In this document: in pieces, positions 56,003 to 64,000 of the stretch | Position numbering within the stretch: position 1 is the first letter of the stretch | How the letters are laid out: each line of letters starts with the position of its first letter | Assembly: GCA_023935145.1 (NCBI GenBank) | Contig: CM043702.1 | Span: 78,845,320-78,909,319 of the forward strand | Source: Bretschneidera sinensis | Lineage: Eukaryota; Streptophyta; Magnoliopsida; Brassicales; Akaniaceae | Direction: 5' to 3' | Length of the DNA: 64,000 bases | Translations under genes and position numbers: made by a program | Notes under the pieces: generated by a model | The model's input: the letters and a program-made list of their open reading frames with translations, nothing else | Database searches by the model: none | What the model was told of the DNA's origin: nothing

Positions 56003-56285
56003 AATCATACACCTCTCAATGAGCTAATCAAAATACAGTATAAAGTTTGTTTTATTTTATTTAGCATAAGGTATTGTTTCTTGGCAATCACAACGGAGAG
56101 TCTCTGATAAAACTGGTCTCCCCCCACAATGGAATATTCACAAATAACTATTTTTGCCCATCAGCTTCAAACACAACAGCCTTTAAGGTAATAAATTTAT
56201 ATTCTATAGTGGACCTCATAATTATAGTCTACTTGGAAGATTTTCAAAAGATTGTACCACTTGCCAGAGTAAATAGATAGCCACT
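56003..56285. other. Unassigned sequence between Cop-1 and Ath-4
   Basis: AT-rich; should be the continuation of the sequence left of Cop-1 (48161-49677). No motif or gene recognised. The last five bases (CCACT) would be the Ath-4 target duplication. Confidence 0.4.
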
Positions 56286-57679
56286 TGATGAGAGTCATAA
56301 AATGCATCTTAACAGTACTTATTTGTTAGCATTTTAGGGTTGATCTAGGTTTGAATTACACTTTTATACCTTAACCATTCGAAAGTGTCATTCTTGGATT
56401 ATTGATCTATTTTGATGCATTTTCAGGTACTTTGAGTTTAAAAGAGATGGAAAAGTTATCGTAGCTTAAAGCACGATGCTTTGATACATATCGGAGTGAA
56501 GGCATGGTTGCGAAAGGACAAAATGAAGAGAAACCAAGTCTTTTATGTTCCATGCTACGGCCAAGAACCTCAAGCCTCACCCAACAGAACCATCAACTTC
56601 TCGGATAGGAAAAGGAGTGTGTGCGCCGTGGCCTCCAGAACCATGTCCAAAAGAATAAAGAAAGACCACCACCTCGCGTCGTGCCCTGGACTAGTGTGCA
56701 ACGTAGCCTTGCAGTGTGAGCCGTGGCCTAGAAGGGCTGGGCTGTGGCCTCCAGAAACTTGAAGAAAGCCAGTCAAAAGGTGAGCCGCGGCTTGGATTAG
56801 TGTACGCCGCGGTGCAAGCGCGATGCCCTGTTTCCTAATTAGAGTTTTAATGATAGTTTAGACCCGAAAATACCCTTGAACCTTTTGTATTATAAATAGA
56901 TCACTTAGGGTTTGATAAGGAGAAGGCCAAAATGTCGAAAAACTTAAGAAAGCTACTACATTATTCTCCATTACGGTGTTCAAGCATGAGCCCCATGGCC
57001 AATTAATCTCCAAGCAAGGCGAAATGATGAATTCTTAGGTGTAGTTGTTCTTATTTCTATTCTTGATTCAGTTGTAGTGTGGATTTATTGTTAAACATTG
57101 TTATGATTTACTCTTTGATTTAATTGGAATATTTTCTCTTAATCCGGTGAATGCATCTTTCTCCTCTATATGAGTCTAGTCATGCTCTTCTTATGTATAA
57201 TTGTTGGATGTGATTGATTCTGGTAGATTTATCTTTTAGGTTTTTCCATTACTGCGATATTGCCATTGAGATATATTGTCGTTTCTTGATAAATCTATAA
57301 GATAGGTCATGTGCACTTGAATCGAAAGTAAAGAGTACTTCATAGCAATTACATTAGGGTCTACATGTGCTTTGATCGAATATTTACCGATTGCTTGTTT
57401 GGGATGTGAAACTAGCAATCGAGATAAAAATAATTGAATCGAGGTTGGAATAAGGTAAAAAACCTAGGGAGGATTCCCGGAACCTTGTTATTTCTCCATT
57501 ATATTCTTCATTATATTTACACAACTATTTCACATTACTTCATTATCAAAACTCAGATTCTTTCATTTGATCTTTATCGTTCGTGTTAAGGTTTAAACTT
57601 TCCCTTGTAGAACGCTTTTCCTTGTGGGATCGACACCTCAGCTATACACAATAACCACGTGTTAATTTGAGCGTAATCA
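56286..57679 (+). repeat. 5' LTR of Ath-4
   Basis: 1394 bp, TGATGAGAGTC…GTAATCA. Homologous to the Ath-1 3' LTR. GC-rich block with gtgcgccgtggcc motifs at 56560-56830; TATA box (attataaata) near 56888-56897. Confidence 0.88.
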
Positions 57680-57684
57680 AATTT

Positions 57685-57702
57685 TGGTGCTGTTGCCGGG
57701 GA
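57685..57702 (+). other. Primer binding site, tRNA-Asp (Ath-4)
   Basis: TGGTGCTGTTGCCGGGGA; two differences from the tRNA-Asp complement. Confidence 0.82.
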
Positions 57703-57885
57703 GACACGCTTAAGTACAAGGAAGTTTGTCAACTTTGAGACAAAACGGTAGAAGAATTGCTAGATAGTTTTTCTTTTCAGCAGTTTGTAAAGGTGGTAAC
57801 TTTGTTCCTTCTTTTAGCTTGCCGTATTATTTATTTATTTATTCTTTCTTTGTATAGTATTTTTATTATTATTTTGCGACCTTGC

Positions 57886-58187
57886 ATGCCTATATATAGA
57901 GACGCTTTAGGTAGATTTGCTTGTAGGCCTGTGTTAGAGTCAGAATTAAATTCTTTTTTAAATCCTTTATTTGACAATCCATCTAGTCCCGAAGAAATGA
58001 GTGAACACGAAGATCAACCCACTAGGATCCTTTAGGATTACCTCCACCCTACATGCATAGCCACACCATCATGCATCATGTTTCCAGTCAATACTCGCCA
58101 ACAAGATTTTAAAACATGAATGATACAATTACTCCCTACGTTTCATGGCTTGGAAAATGAAAACCCATATGTGCACATTAGGGAGTT
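57886..58187 (+). pseudogene. Ath-4 gag fragment
   Basis: ATG at 57886 (MPIYRDALGRFACRPV), continuing through MSEHEDQPTRIL, a TAG at 58033-58035 where Gln is expected, DYLHPT, and into LLPTFHGLENENPYVHIREF, where it stops at the copia junction. Nearly the same protein and leader as Ath-3, although the LTRs differ. Confidence 0.85.
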
Positions 58188-60127
58188 TTCCACCCCACAT
58201 CTCCTCGGGAGTCTTAAGGTCCACAGTCCTAGAGGGTGATCTATTAACCAAATACGCAGCAATAGATACAATTTCCCCCAAAAAACATTTCGGTAACCCA
58301 GAGCTATAATCATGCACCAAACCTTATCCAAGAGGGTCATATTAATCCTCTCAGTGACTCCATTTTGCTGATGGATTTTTACAACTGTTCTATGTCTTAG
58401 AATCCCATTTAACCTACAGAATTTGTCAAATTCCTTATTAAAAAATTCTAAGCCATTACCGGTTCTCAAAACCTTAACTACCTTGCCCGTTTGAGTTTCT
58501 TCTAGCTTTTTCCACACCACAAATTTATTCAAAGTATCTGATTTATTTTTAAGCAAATAAACCCAAACCTTTCTAGAATAATCATCAATTAAAGAAAGAA
58601 AGTAAAGATTACCTCCTTGTGTTGGTGTTCTTTCTGGTCCCCAAAGATCAACATGAATATAGTCAAGAATACCCTTTGATTTGTGCACTTCGGTGTTGAA
58701 GCTAACCCGATGTTGCTTCCCATGAACACAACACTCGCAGAAATCAAGTTTTTCTACCTTTTCACTAGCAAGTAGACCATCCTTGCTGAAAATTTGTAGG
58801 CCCTTTTCGCTCATGTGTCCCAAGCGATTGTGCCAAAGAACCATCTTATCCATCATAGCCATCAAGCTTGCTGCTTGATCCTTGATGTCCGTGTCTCCAA
58901 TAATCTCATAGAGACCATCCTTTATTGCTGCTTTGATCACTACCAAAGATCCCTTAGTTACCTTGATATTTTCTCCCTCTAGTTTGTATGTGTACCCCAT
59001 GGAATCTAGCTGCCCCAATGAGATCAAATTTCTTCTCAAATCCTAAAGATATCTCACATTCTGCAGCAGCCTTGTAACTCCATCAAACATCTTCAATTGG
59101 ATGTCTCCTATTTCCCTCACTTGGCAAAAAGTATCGTTCCCCAATAAAACCTTTCCATCATTGGTTTCCTTGAAATTCTTGAACCAATCTCGGTGAGGGC
59201 ACATGTGATAAGTGCACCCGGAATCCAAGATCAATTTCTCGCTGCCCTGCCACTTGCTCATATATGAGCACACAACAAGAACATTGTCAGCCTCTCCATT
59301 GTTGGTATGGCTTCTTCCTTTCTCATCCATCATCATCTTCTTGCAATCTCTCTTGAAATGACCCTCCTTATTGCAGTAGTAGCATCATTTTCCTCCAAAG
59401 TTCGGTTTCGAATGTGATCTTCCATGGCTCTGCCCTCTACCCTTTGATTTGTCCTGGTAGTTGCTATAGATGTTACTACCAATCCGAGTTGCTGGCCTTC
59501 CTCTAATGAATAGTCCTTCTCCACTTGATCTTTCCCTCATCTTGGCTTTGAAATCATGAGCCCTTATAGCATTGATCACAATTTCCTTGGTTAGTGTTTC
59601 TCTTCCATATTCAATAGCATTAATCAAGCTTTCAAAACAATCAGGAAGAGAATTCAACAATATAACAACCAATTGTTCATCCGGGAATGTTATACTATAA
59701 CTAGTCAAATCTTGAACTAGTTTATTAAACATATCAAGATTATCTTGCAACTCTTTATTAGGATCCATTTTAAAAGCAAAGATTCGTTTCAGAATATAAA
59801 TTTTATTAGGGAGAGTCTTGGTAAGAAACAACTCATCTATTTTCTTTCAAATGATAGCTGGATCTTCCGAGTCTCCGCACTCCCTTGTTACACTATCCGA
59901 CATGTGCAGAAAGATGGTGCTATACGCCATCTTCTTCATCTTATTCCGCTGGAGCTCCATGATACTTGCGGGAAAATCGTCATCTTCTCCAATCGCCAAG
60001 TCCACCTTTTGTTGCATAAGAACCGCTTTGATTTTCCACTTCCAAAGGGTAAAGTCTTCCTTTCCATCAAACTTCTCAACAATGAAGTTTGAACCCATCT
60101 CGCAGAAAAAATCCCAAGATTTATGCA
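58188..60127 (-). pseudogene. Cop-2, truncated Ty1/copia gag-protease-integrase fragment
   Basis: Minus-strand copia fragment related to Cop-1, without LTR or priming site at either end. Gag starts at the ATG complementary to 60096-60098 (MGSNFIVEKFDGKEDF) and is broken near 59850. The zinc knuckle (CYYCNKEGHFKRDC) is complete but preceded by a TGA. The protease keeps DSG (LILDSGCTYHMCP). Integrase: WHNRLGHMSEKGLQ, HVDLWGP, then TGNGLEF where the second catalytic Asp is replaced by Gly, and GVTERIN with the Glu. The fragment ends in EEMWGGK at 58188, joined to Ath-4 gag. Confidence 0.88.
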
Positions 60128-60468
60128 GTGTTGGTATTTGTCTAAGCATTAAATGGTTACAAGGAAAAATGAAAAATCAGCATGGGTGTAGACCAGTGTG
60201 CGTGGCCCAACTCATTCTAGGGTGCGGCGCCCAATAAGGAGGAGTGCTGGAGGAGGTGTGTGCCATGGCTCAGCCTCCCCCAGGCCGCGACACCCATAAT
60301 GGATGCAAAATGGTGGAGTTTTAGCACACTCTAGGCCGTGGCTTGCCCTGTTCTAGGCCGCAGCTTGAAGGCACACTGATGCCTTTTGGTTCAGCCTTTT
60401 GTTAAGTGCGTGAGACAAAATGTATAGCTTCACTTATGATTGATGGAGGGCCATGGTTGATTGGTCAT
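60128..60468 (+). repeat. Copia family 2 LTR, cut by Ath-5
   Basis: Starts TGTTGGTATTTGTC and follows the 6488-7382 LTR for about 340 bp, then is interrupted by Ath-5. The preceding TGCAG (60123-60127) would be its duplication. The rest should lie beyond Ath-5, outside the window. Confidence 0.75.
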
Positions 60469-61712
60469 TGTTGTGAGTTTTAAATTACTCACAAGCGCAC
60501 GAGTCGTTTGCAATATAGTGTGTGCAAGTGCGAGGTCGAATCCACAGGGAATTGCGTTGTGAAAGTATATTTTCAATCTAAACTAACTTTATCTTAACCT
60601 AGTTCCGAATTTTGAATGATAATTTGCAAAACAAATTAAAACTAAATTAAATTGATTTTAAAACTAATAATAAAAAGCACTAAGTTTTTCGAATCCACCC
60701 CACCGAAGTTAAGCATACATGTTCTAAAAATATAGCCTATCAAAACATTCAATGAATCCAACTATAAGACAAAAAACAAAGAATATCCCAACTAAACCAA
60801 AAGCACCCAATGTATCCGCTCTTAACAAATCACAAAGGGAATCCAATTTAATCGAAAAGCATTCAATGTATCCATCAGATGAAACACAAAGAAAATCCAA
60901 CAGACAATTTAAACTCAATCAATTATAAGATTAACTCAAATAATTGACAGAACATTTATACTAAAAATTGTCAGATTTGTACAAGCAAATCTGAACTACT
61001 ATGCCAAACAACGGCGGGGCTTCATCTTCAACCTTAGCTGAAGAGTCTAGCCACTCATAACTATAAAACTATAATAAAAAGTGCTAAACATTTAAACTAA
61101 AACAACTGAATATAAAGAAATAAATAAACAAATTTACATGGGAGAAATTCCACTCGCTGACGGGCGGCGCTTCCCCTCGTGGTAGCAATGCCTTCGGGAT
61201 CCACCAGAATGTTGGCGGACGTCCACCGGTAAACACCAAAGTGGCTCAGGAATTGTACTCTGAATTATGAAGCCAAATGGTGTTTATATAGGGGAAGTCA
61301 TGAAGCAAAATGGGTTACAGATTCGATGTGGGATACTGCCCGTGTGCGCTCGATCGCAGAATGGTGCGATCGATCGCATGTGCGCTCGATCGCATGTCTC
61401 GTGCGCACGATCGCATGTGCGCTCGATCGCATGTCTGTTATGATCGATTGCAGACGCACTGAACATCAACTATTTCGATGTGGGATGTTGACCTTGCGCT
61501 CGTTCATAGGCAGGTGCGCTCGATCGCGTATCTCGTGCGATCGAGTGCAATGTCTCCAGAAGCTTCAAATCTCCTGAAATGCTTCATTTTCTCCACAAAC
61601 CTGTAAAAATACAAAACACAAGAAAAACGTAAAATAAAGTAAAATACTACTAACTAAGAGCATAAAAAATATAAGTTAAGGGTCTAAAATATGCAATATT
61701 TAAGACTCATCA
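60469..61712 (-). repeat. 3' LTR of Ath-5
   Basis: 1244 bp, plus strand TGTTGTGAG…GACTCATCA. CGATCG cluster 61346-61550 (about eight motifs), USE-like element and TATA box as below. Confidence 0.93.
61283..61334 (-). promoter_or_regulatory. USE-like element plus TATA box, 33 bp apart (Ath-5)
   Basis: Minus strand ATCCCACATCG (61324-61334), 33-bp spacer, TATATAAA (61283-61290). Confidence 0.72.
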
Positions 61713-62065
61713 AATACCCCCAAACTTATATTTTGCTAGTCCCTTAGCGAAACAAAATAAAAGACTCAATGAAAAACAAAGAACATAAAGATAAAGTAAT
61801 CACTCATGGTATCCAAAAATTTAAGGAGAACACATCACCATGATATTCATTCATGAGCAAGTTTAAAAAGATAAATCCATCTTCACAATAAATAGAAATG
61901 TTAAAATCTAATTACTTACAAAAGGCAGGATAAGGCATCACAAGTCTGACACTGTGTAAGGTGAATTAGCATATAAAAATGAAGCTTCCAAGTAACTCTA
62001 ATTTGTAAGGTCTCCATGTCTCAAGATTCACCAAATTTCCCATCAAAATGAACGAAAAAGGCATA

Positions 62066-62135
<70 letters not shown>

Positions 62136-63039
62136 TAATAAGGCACGGCTATGTTTAGTTCCCTTAAGCTTTCTAATTGACCCATGTAGCGAGTGTTGAG
62201 TCAATGACTCCCAAACCAGATGGTTTTAGGGCATTAGGTATACAGACACCCCTAAGGACTTACTAACTCGAGTCAAAAAGGCTACGAAAATAAACCGGCC
62301 TTAATACTACCAAGCAAAATTCCACCTTTTGATGTGAACACTCACTGCTTACTGAGGCAAGAGGTCCAGTTACTTAGCAGAAAGTTTATTGATAATGAAA
62401 ATTTTTTTTTTTTTTCTGCTCAAGTGTTTATCCAACAAGTCATCCAGTTTCAGTTAAGATAAGGAAAAATACACATTAAAATCACGTGTCATACCTCACA
62501 TAATTTGTGCTAATGTGCTCGTGTTAGATTGGATCAAACATGTGAATTCTCAAAATGCCTAAAGTAGGTAACTAAATTTTTAAAAATTTATCACCAGATC
62601 ATGTGTTCAAAATGTTAAGCTCACCAATGACATCACATCACAGAAAATGTTTAGATCAACCAAAATTTCACGATAACATGAGCATGCATTTATCTCTATG
62701 ACAAAAAGACAACAAATTAGGACAAAGTGCGTGATGTGTCTCCCATACCCCCAAACTTAAATTACACATTGACCCCAATATGTGACTAATACGGAAAGAG
62801 CTGACCTGAGATATGGAGAACTATCTGGACTGGTATGGCTCATAGCATACCCCCAAACTTGAACTGAAGTACGCTTTGTCCCTAAAAAATAAAAACTGGA
62901 AAACAAAAAATACTGGAAACAAACATTAATCATAAAAATGCGAAATAATAAATAAACAAAAGAAAAGATAAGCTGTGGGGTGCCTCCCATGAGCGCTAAG
63001 TTTAACGTCTTCAGCCAGACTCTTCCTAGAATACTACAC
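61713..63039 (-). other. Ath-5 3' non-coding region
   Basis: Same order as Ath-2, minus strand: acceptor-like tract TTTTGTTTTCCAG (near 62897-62909), AAGTTTGGGGGT (62849-62860), hairpin with one wobble pair (62765-62783), AAGTTTGGGGGT (62747-62758), one conserved block (62334-62385), GGTGT/ACACC-type segment near 62250, a long TA microsatellite, and the true polypurine tract (61713-61727). No gene. Confidence 0.75.
62067..62127. repeat. (TA)n microsatellite
   Basis: 61 bases of alternating T and A followed by a T run. Absent at the matching position of Ath-2. Confidence 0.95.
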
Positions 63040-64000
63040 TCAATCTGAGTAACTAGGATCGTCCAACAGTATCGTCTCAATGTCCGGACTCCTCAACTCT
63101 AAGAATGGTTTTAGCCTCTGTCCATTTACCTTGAAAGTATTACCATTCTTAGGATCCTCAATCTCGATGGCCCCATGAGGAAAAACCGATTGAATAATGA
63201 ATGGGCCTGACCATCGGGATTTGAGTTTGCCTGGAAAAAGATGCAGGCGCGAATTATAAAGAAGAACTTTCTGACCCGGCTCAAAAGCTCGTCTCAAAAT
63301 GTTTTGGTCATGAGTCTTCTTCATTTGTGCTTTGTATGATCGAGCACACTCATATGCATCATTCTGTAGCTCCTCTAATTCATTGAGTTGGAGCTTTCGT
63401 TGTGAGCTAGCCTTGGAAAGATTGAAATTTAGTTGCTTGACAGCCCAATACGCACGATGCTCTAATTCAACCGGAAGGTGACATGCCTTTCCATGTACAA
63501 TGCGATAGGGAGACATGCCAATTGGCGTCTTGAAGGCTGTCCGATATGCCCACAGTGCATCCGTCAATCGCAAAGACCAATCCTTTCTATTAGGGTTCAC
63601 AGTCTTTTCCAAAATTTGTTTGATCTCGCGATTTGAAATTTCCACTTGACCACTCGTCTGTGGGTAATATGGGGTGGCAACTTTGTGCGTGATGCAATAC
63701 TTCTTCATCAACTGCTCAAAGATCTTGTTGCAAAAGTGCTTACCTCCATCACTTATGATTGCTCGAGGCGTACCAAAACGAGCAAAAATAGTGTCTTTCA
63801 AGAACTGGACCACAACTCTGTGGTCATTGGTCTTGCACGCAACGGCCTCCACCCACTTGGACAGATAGTCCACAGCAACTAGAATGTATAAGTAGCCAAA
63901 GGAGTTTAGGAATGGTCCCATGAAATCAATGCCCCACACATCAAAAATCTCAACAATCAGAATAGGGTTGAGGGGCATCATATTTCTCCTAGAAAGACTC
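63040..64000 (-). CDS. Ath-5 integrase (C-terminal two thirds, open)
   Basis: Open from the window edge to a stop at 63040, about 320 residues. Catalytic core complete: [23 protein letters not shown] and, 35 residues later, [12 protein letters not shown] with the catalytic Glu intact, unlike Ath-1 and Ath-2. Then [17 protein letters not shown], the connecting helices, and the C-terminal domain ([31 protein letters not shown]). It inserts element DNA into the host genome. The zinc domain is outside the window. No ORF2 follows it. Confidence 0.92.
   Translation of the reverse strand, partial: SLSRRNMMPLNPILIVEIFDVWGIDFMGPFLNSFGYLYILVAVDYLSKWVEAVACKTNDHRVVVQFLKDTIFARFGTPRAIISDGGKHFCNKIFEQLMKKYCITHKVATPYYPQTSGQVEISNREIKQILEKTVNPNRKDWSLRLTDALWAYRTAFKTPIGMSPYRIVHGKACHLPVELEHRAYWAVKQLNFNLSKASSQRKLQLNELEELQNDAYECARSYKAQMKKTHDQNILRRAFEPGQKVLLYNSRLHLFPGKLKSRWSGPFIIQSVFPHGAIEIEDPKNGNTFKVNGQRLKPFLELRSPDIETILLDDPSYSD

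Larger units (their letters stand above)
56286..58187 (+). mobile_element. Ath-4, 5' part of an Athila element
   Basis: 5' LTR, tRNA-Asp priming site, leader and the start of gag. Cut at about 58187, in the HIREF segment of gag, by copia sequence Cop-2. No 3' part is seen in the window. Confidence 0.85.
60469..64000 (-). mobile_element. Ath-5, Athila element (3' part)
   Basis: Minus-strand element like Ath-2: 3' LTR (60469-61712), 3' non-coding region and integrase, running off the right edge. The candidate duplication is GTCAT (60464-60468). Its integrase is intact as far as visible, so it looks younger than Ath-1 and Ath-2. Confidence 0.92.

Overview
This window is intergenic plant DNA, made almost entirely of nested LTR retrotransposons. 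I see no ordinary host gene and no rRNA, tRNA or other RNA gene. The organism is a flowering plant. The evidence is Athila-type and Tat-type Ty3/gypsy elements primed by tRNA-Asp, TNT1-like Ty1/copia elements primed by initiator tRNA-Met, 5-bp target duplications and many solo LTRs. I cannot name the species.

Layout, using my own labels. Tat-1 (+) is the oldest visible layer. Its integrase tail is at 24820-25419, followed by a spliced antisense gene (38937-40646 and 25554-25797, minus), a 48-bp minisatellite, a polypurine tract, and a 3' LTR at 47624 to about 48160. Inserted into Tat-1 are: Ath-1 (+, from before the window to 24819); Ath-3 (+, 25803-38931, duplication CCTCA); and NA-3 (+, 41652-46991, duplication TCAGC). 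Ath-1 in turn carries NA-1 (minus, 1-1903), copia solo LTRs 3026-3899 (CTTTT) and 6488-7382 (TCTTC), an Athila solo LTR 4049-5333, and the full-length Ath-2 (minus, 13527-23056). Ath-3 carries NA-2 (minus, 28221-33810, TGTGT) and a copia solo LTR 37757-38632 (GGTTA). Right of Tat-1 come a worn copia tail, complete but broken Cop-1 (+, 49678-56002, AATCA), the 5' part of Ath-4 (+), a copia fragment Cop-2 (minus), a cut copia LTR, and Ath-5 (minus, running off the window).

Every autonomous-type polyprotein that is complete in the window is broken by stops or frameshifts. The Ath-5 integrase is open but cut by the window edge. NA-1, NA-2 and NA-3 form one non-autonomous family. They keep Athila LTRs, priming site and 3' non-coding region, but carry only a short zinc-knuckle ORF fused to the reverse transcriptase linker. 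They presumably used proteins from Ath-like elements.

The most notable signals are non-coding. (1) Six Athila LTRs carry a match to the plant U-snRNA upstream sequence element (RTCCCACATCG), 33 bp (32 in one) from the TATA box, the layout of Pol II snRNA promoters. (2) NA LTR transcripts contain four consecutive hairpins that all present the loop AGTAGATACCATG on different stems. (3) A hairpin with a GGGA-type loop and covarying stem sits just before an internal copy of the polypurine tract. (4) Clusters of the near-palindrome TGCGCTCGATCGCA fill LTR promoters and NA leaders. (5) The Tat-1 antisense gene has its own TATA box and at least one convincing intron.
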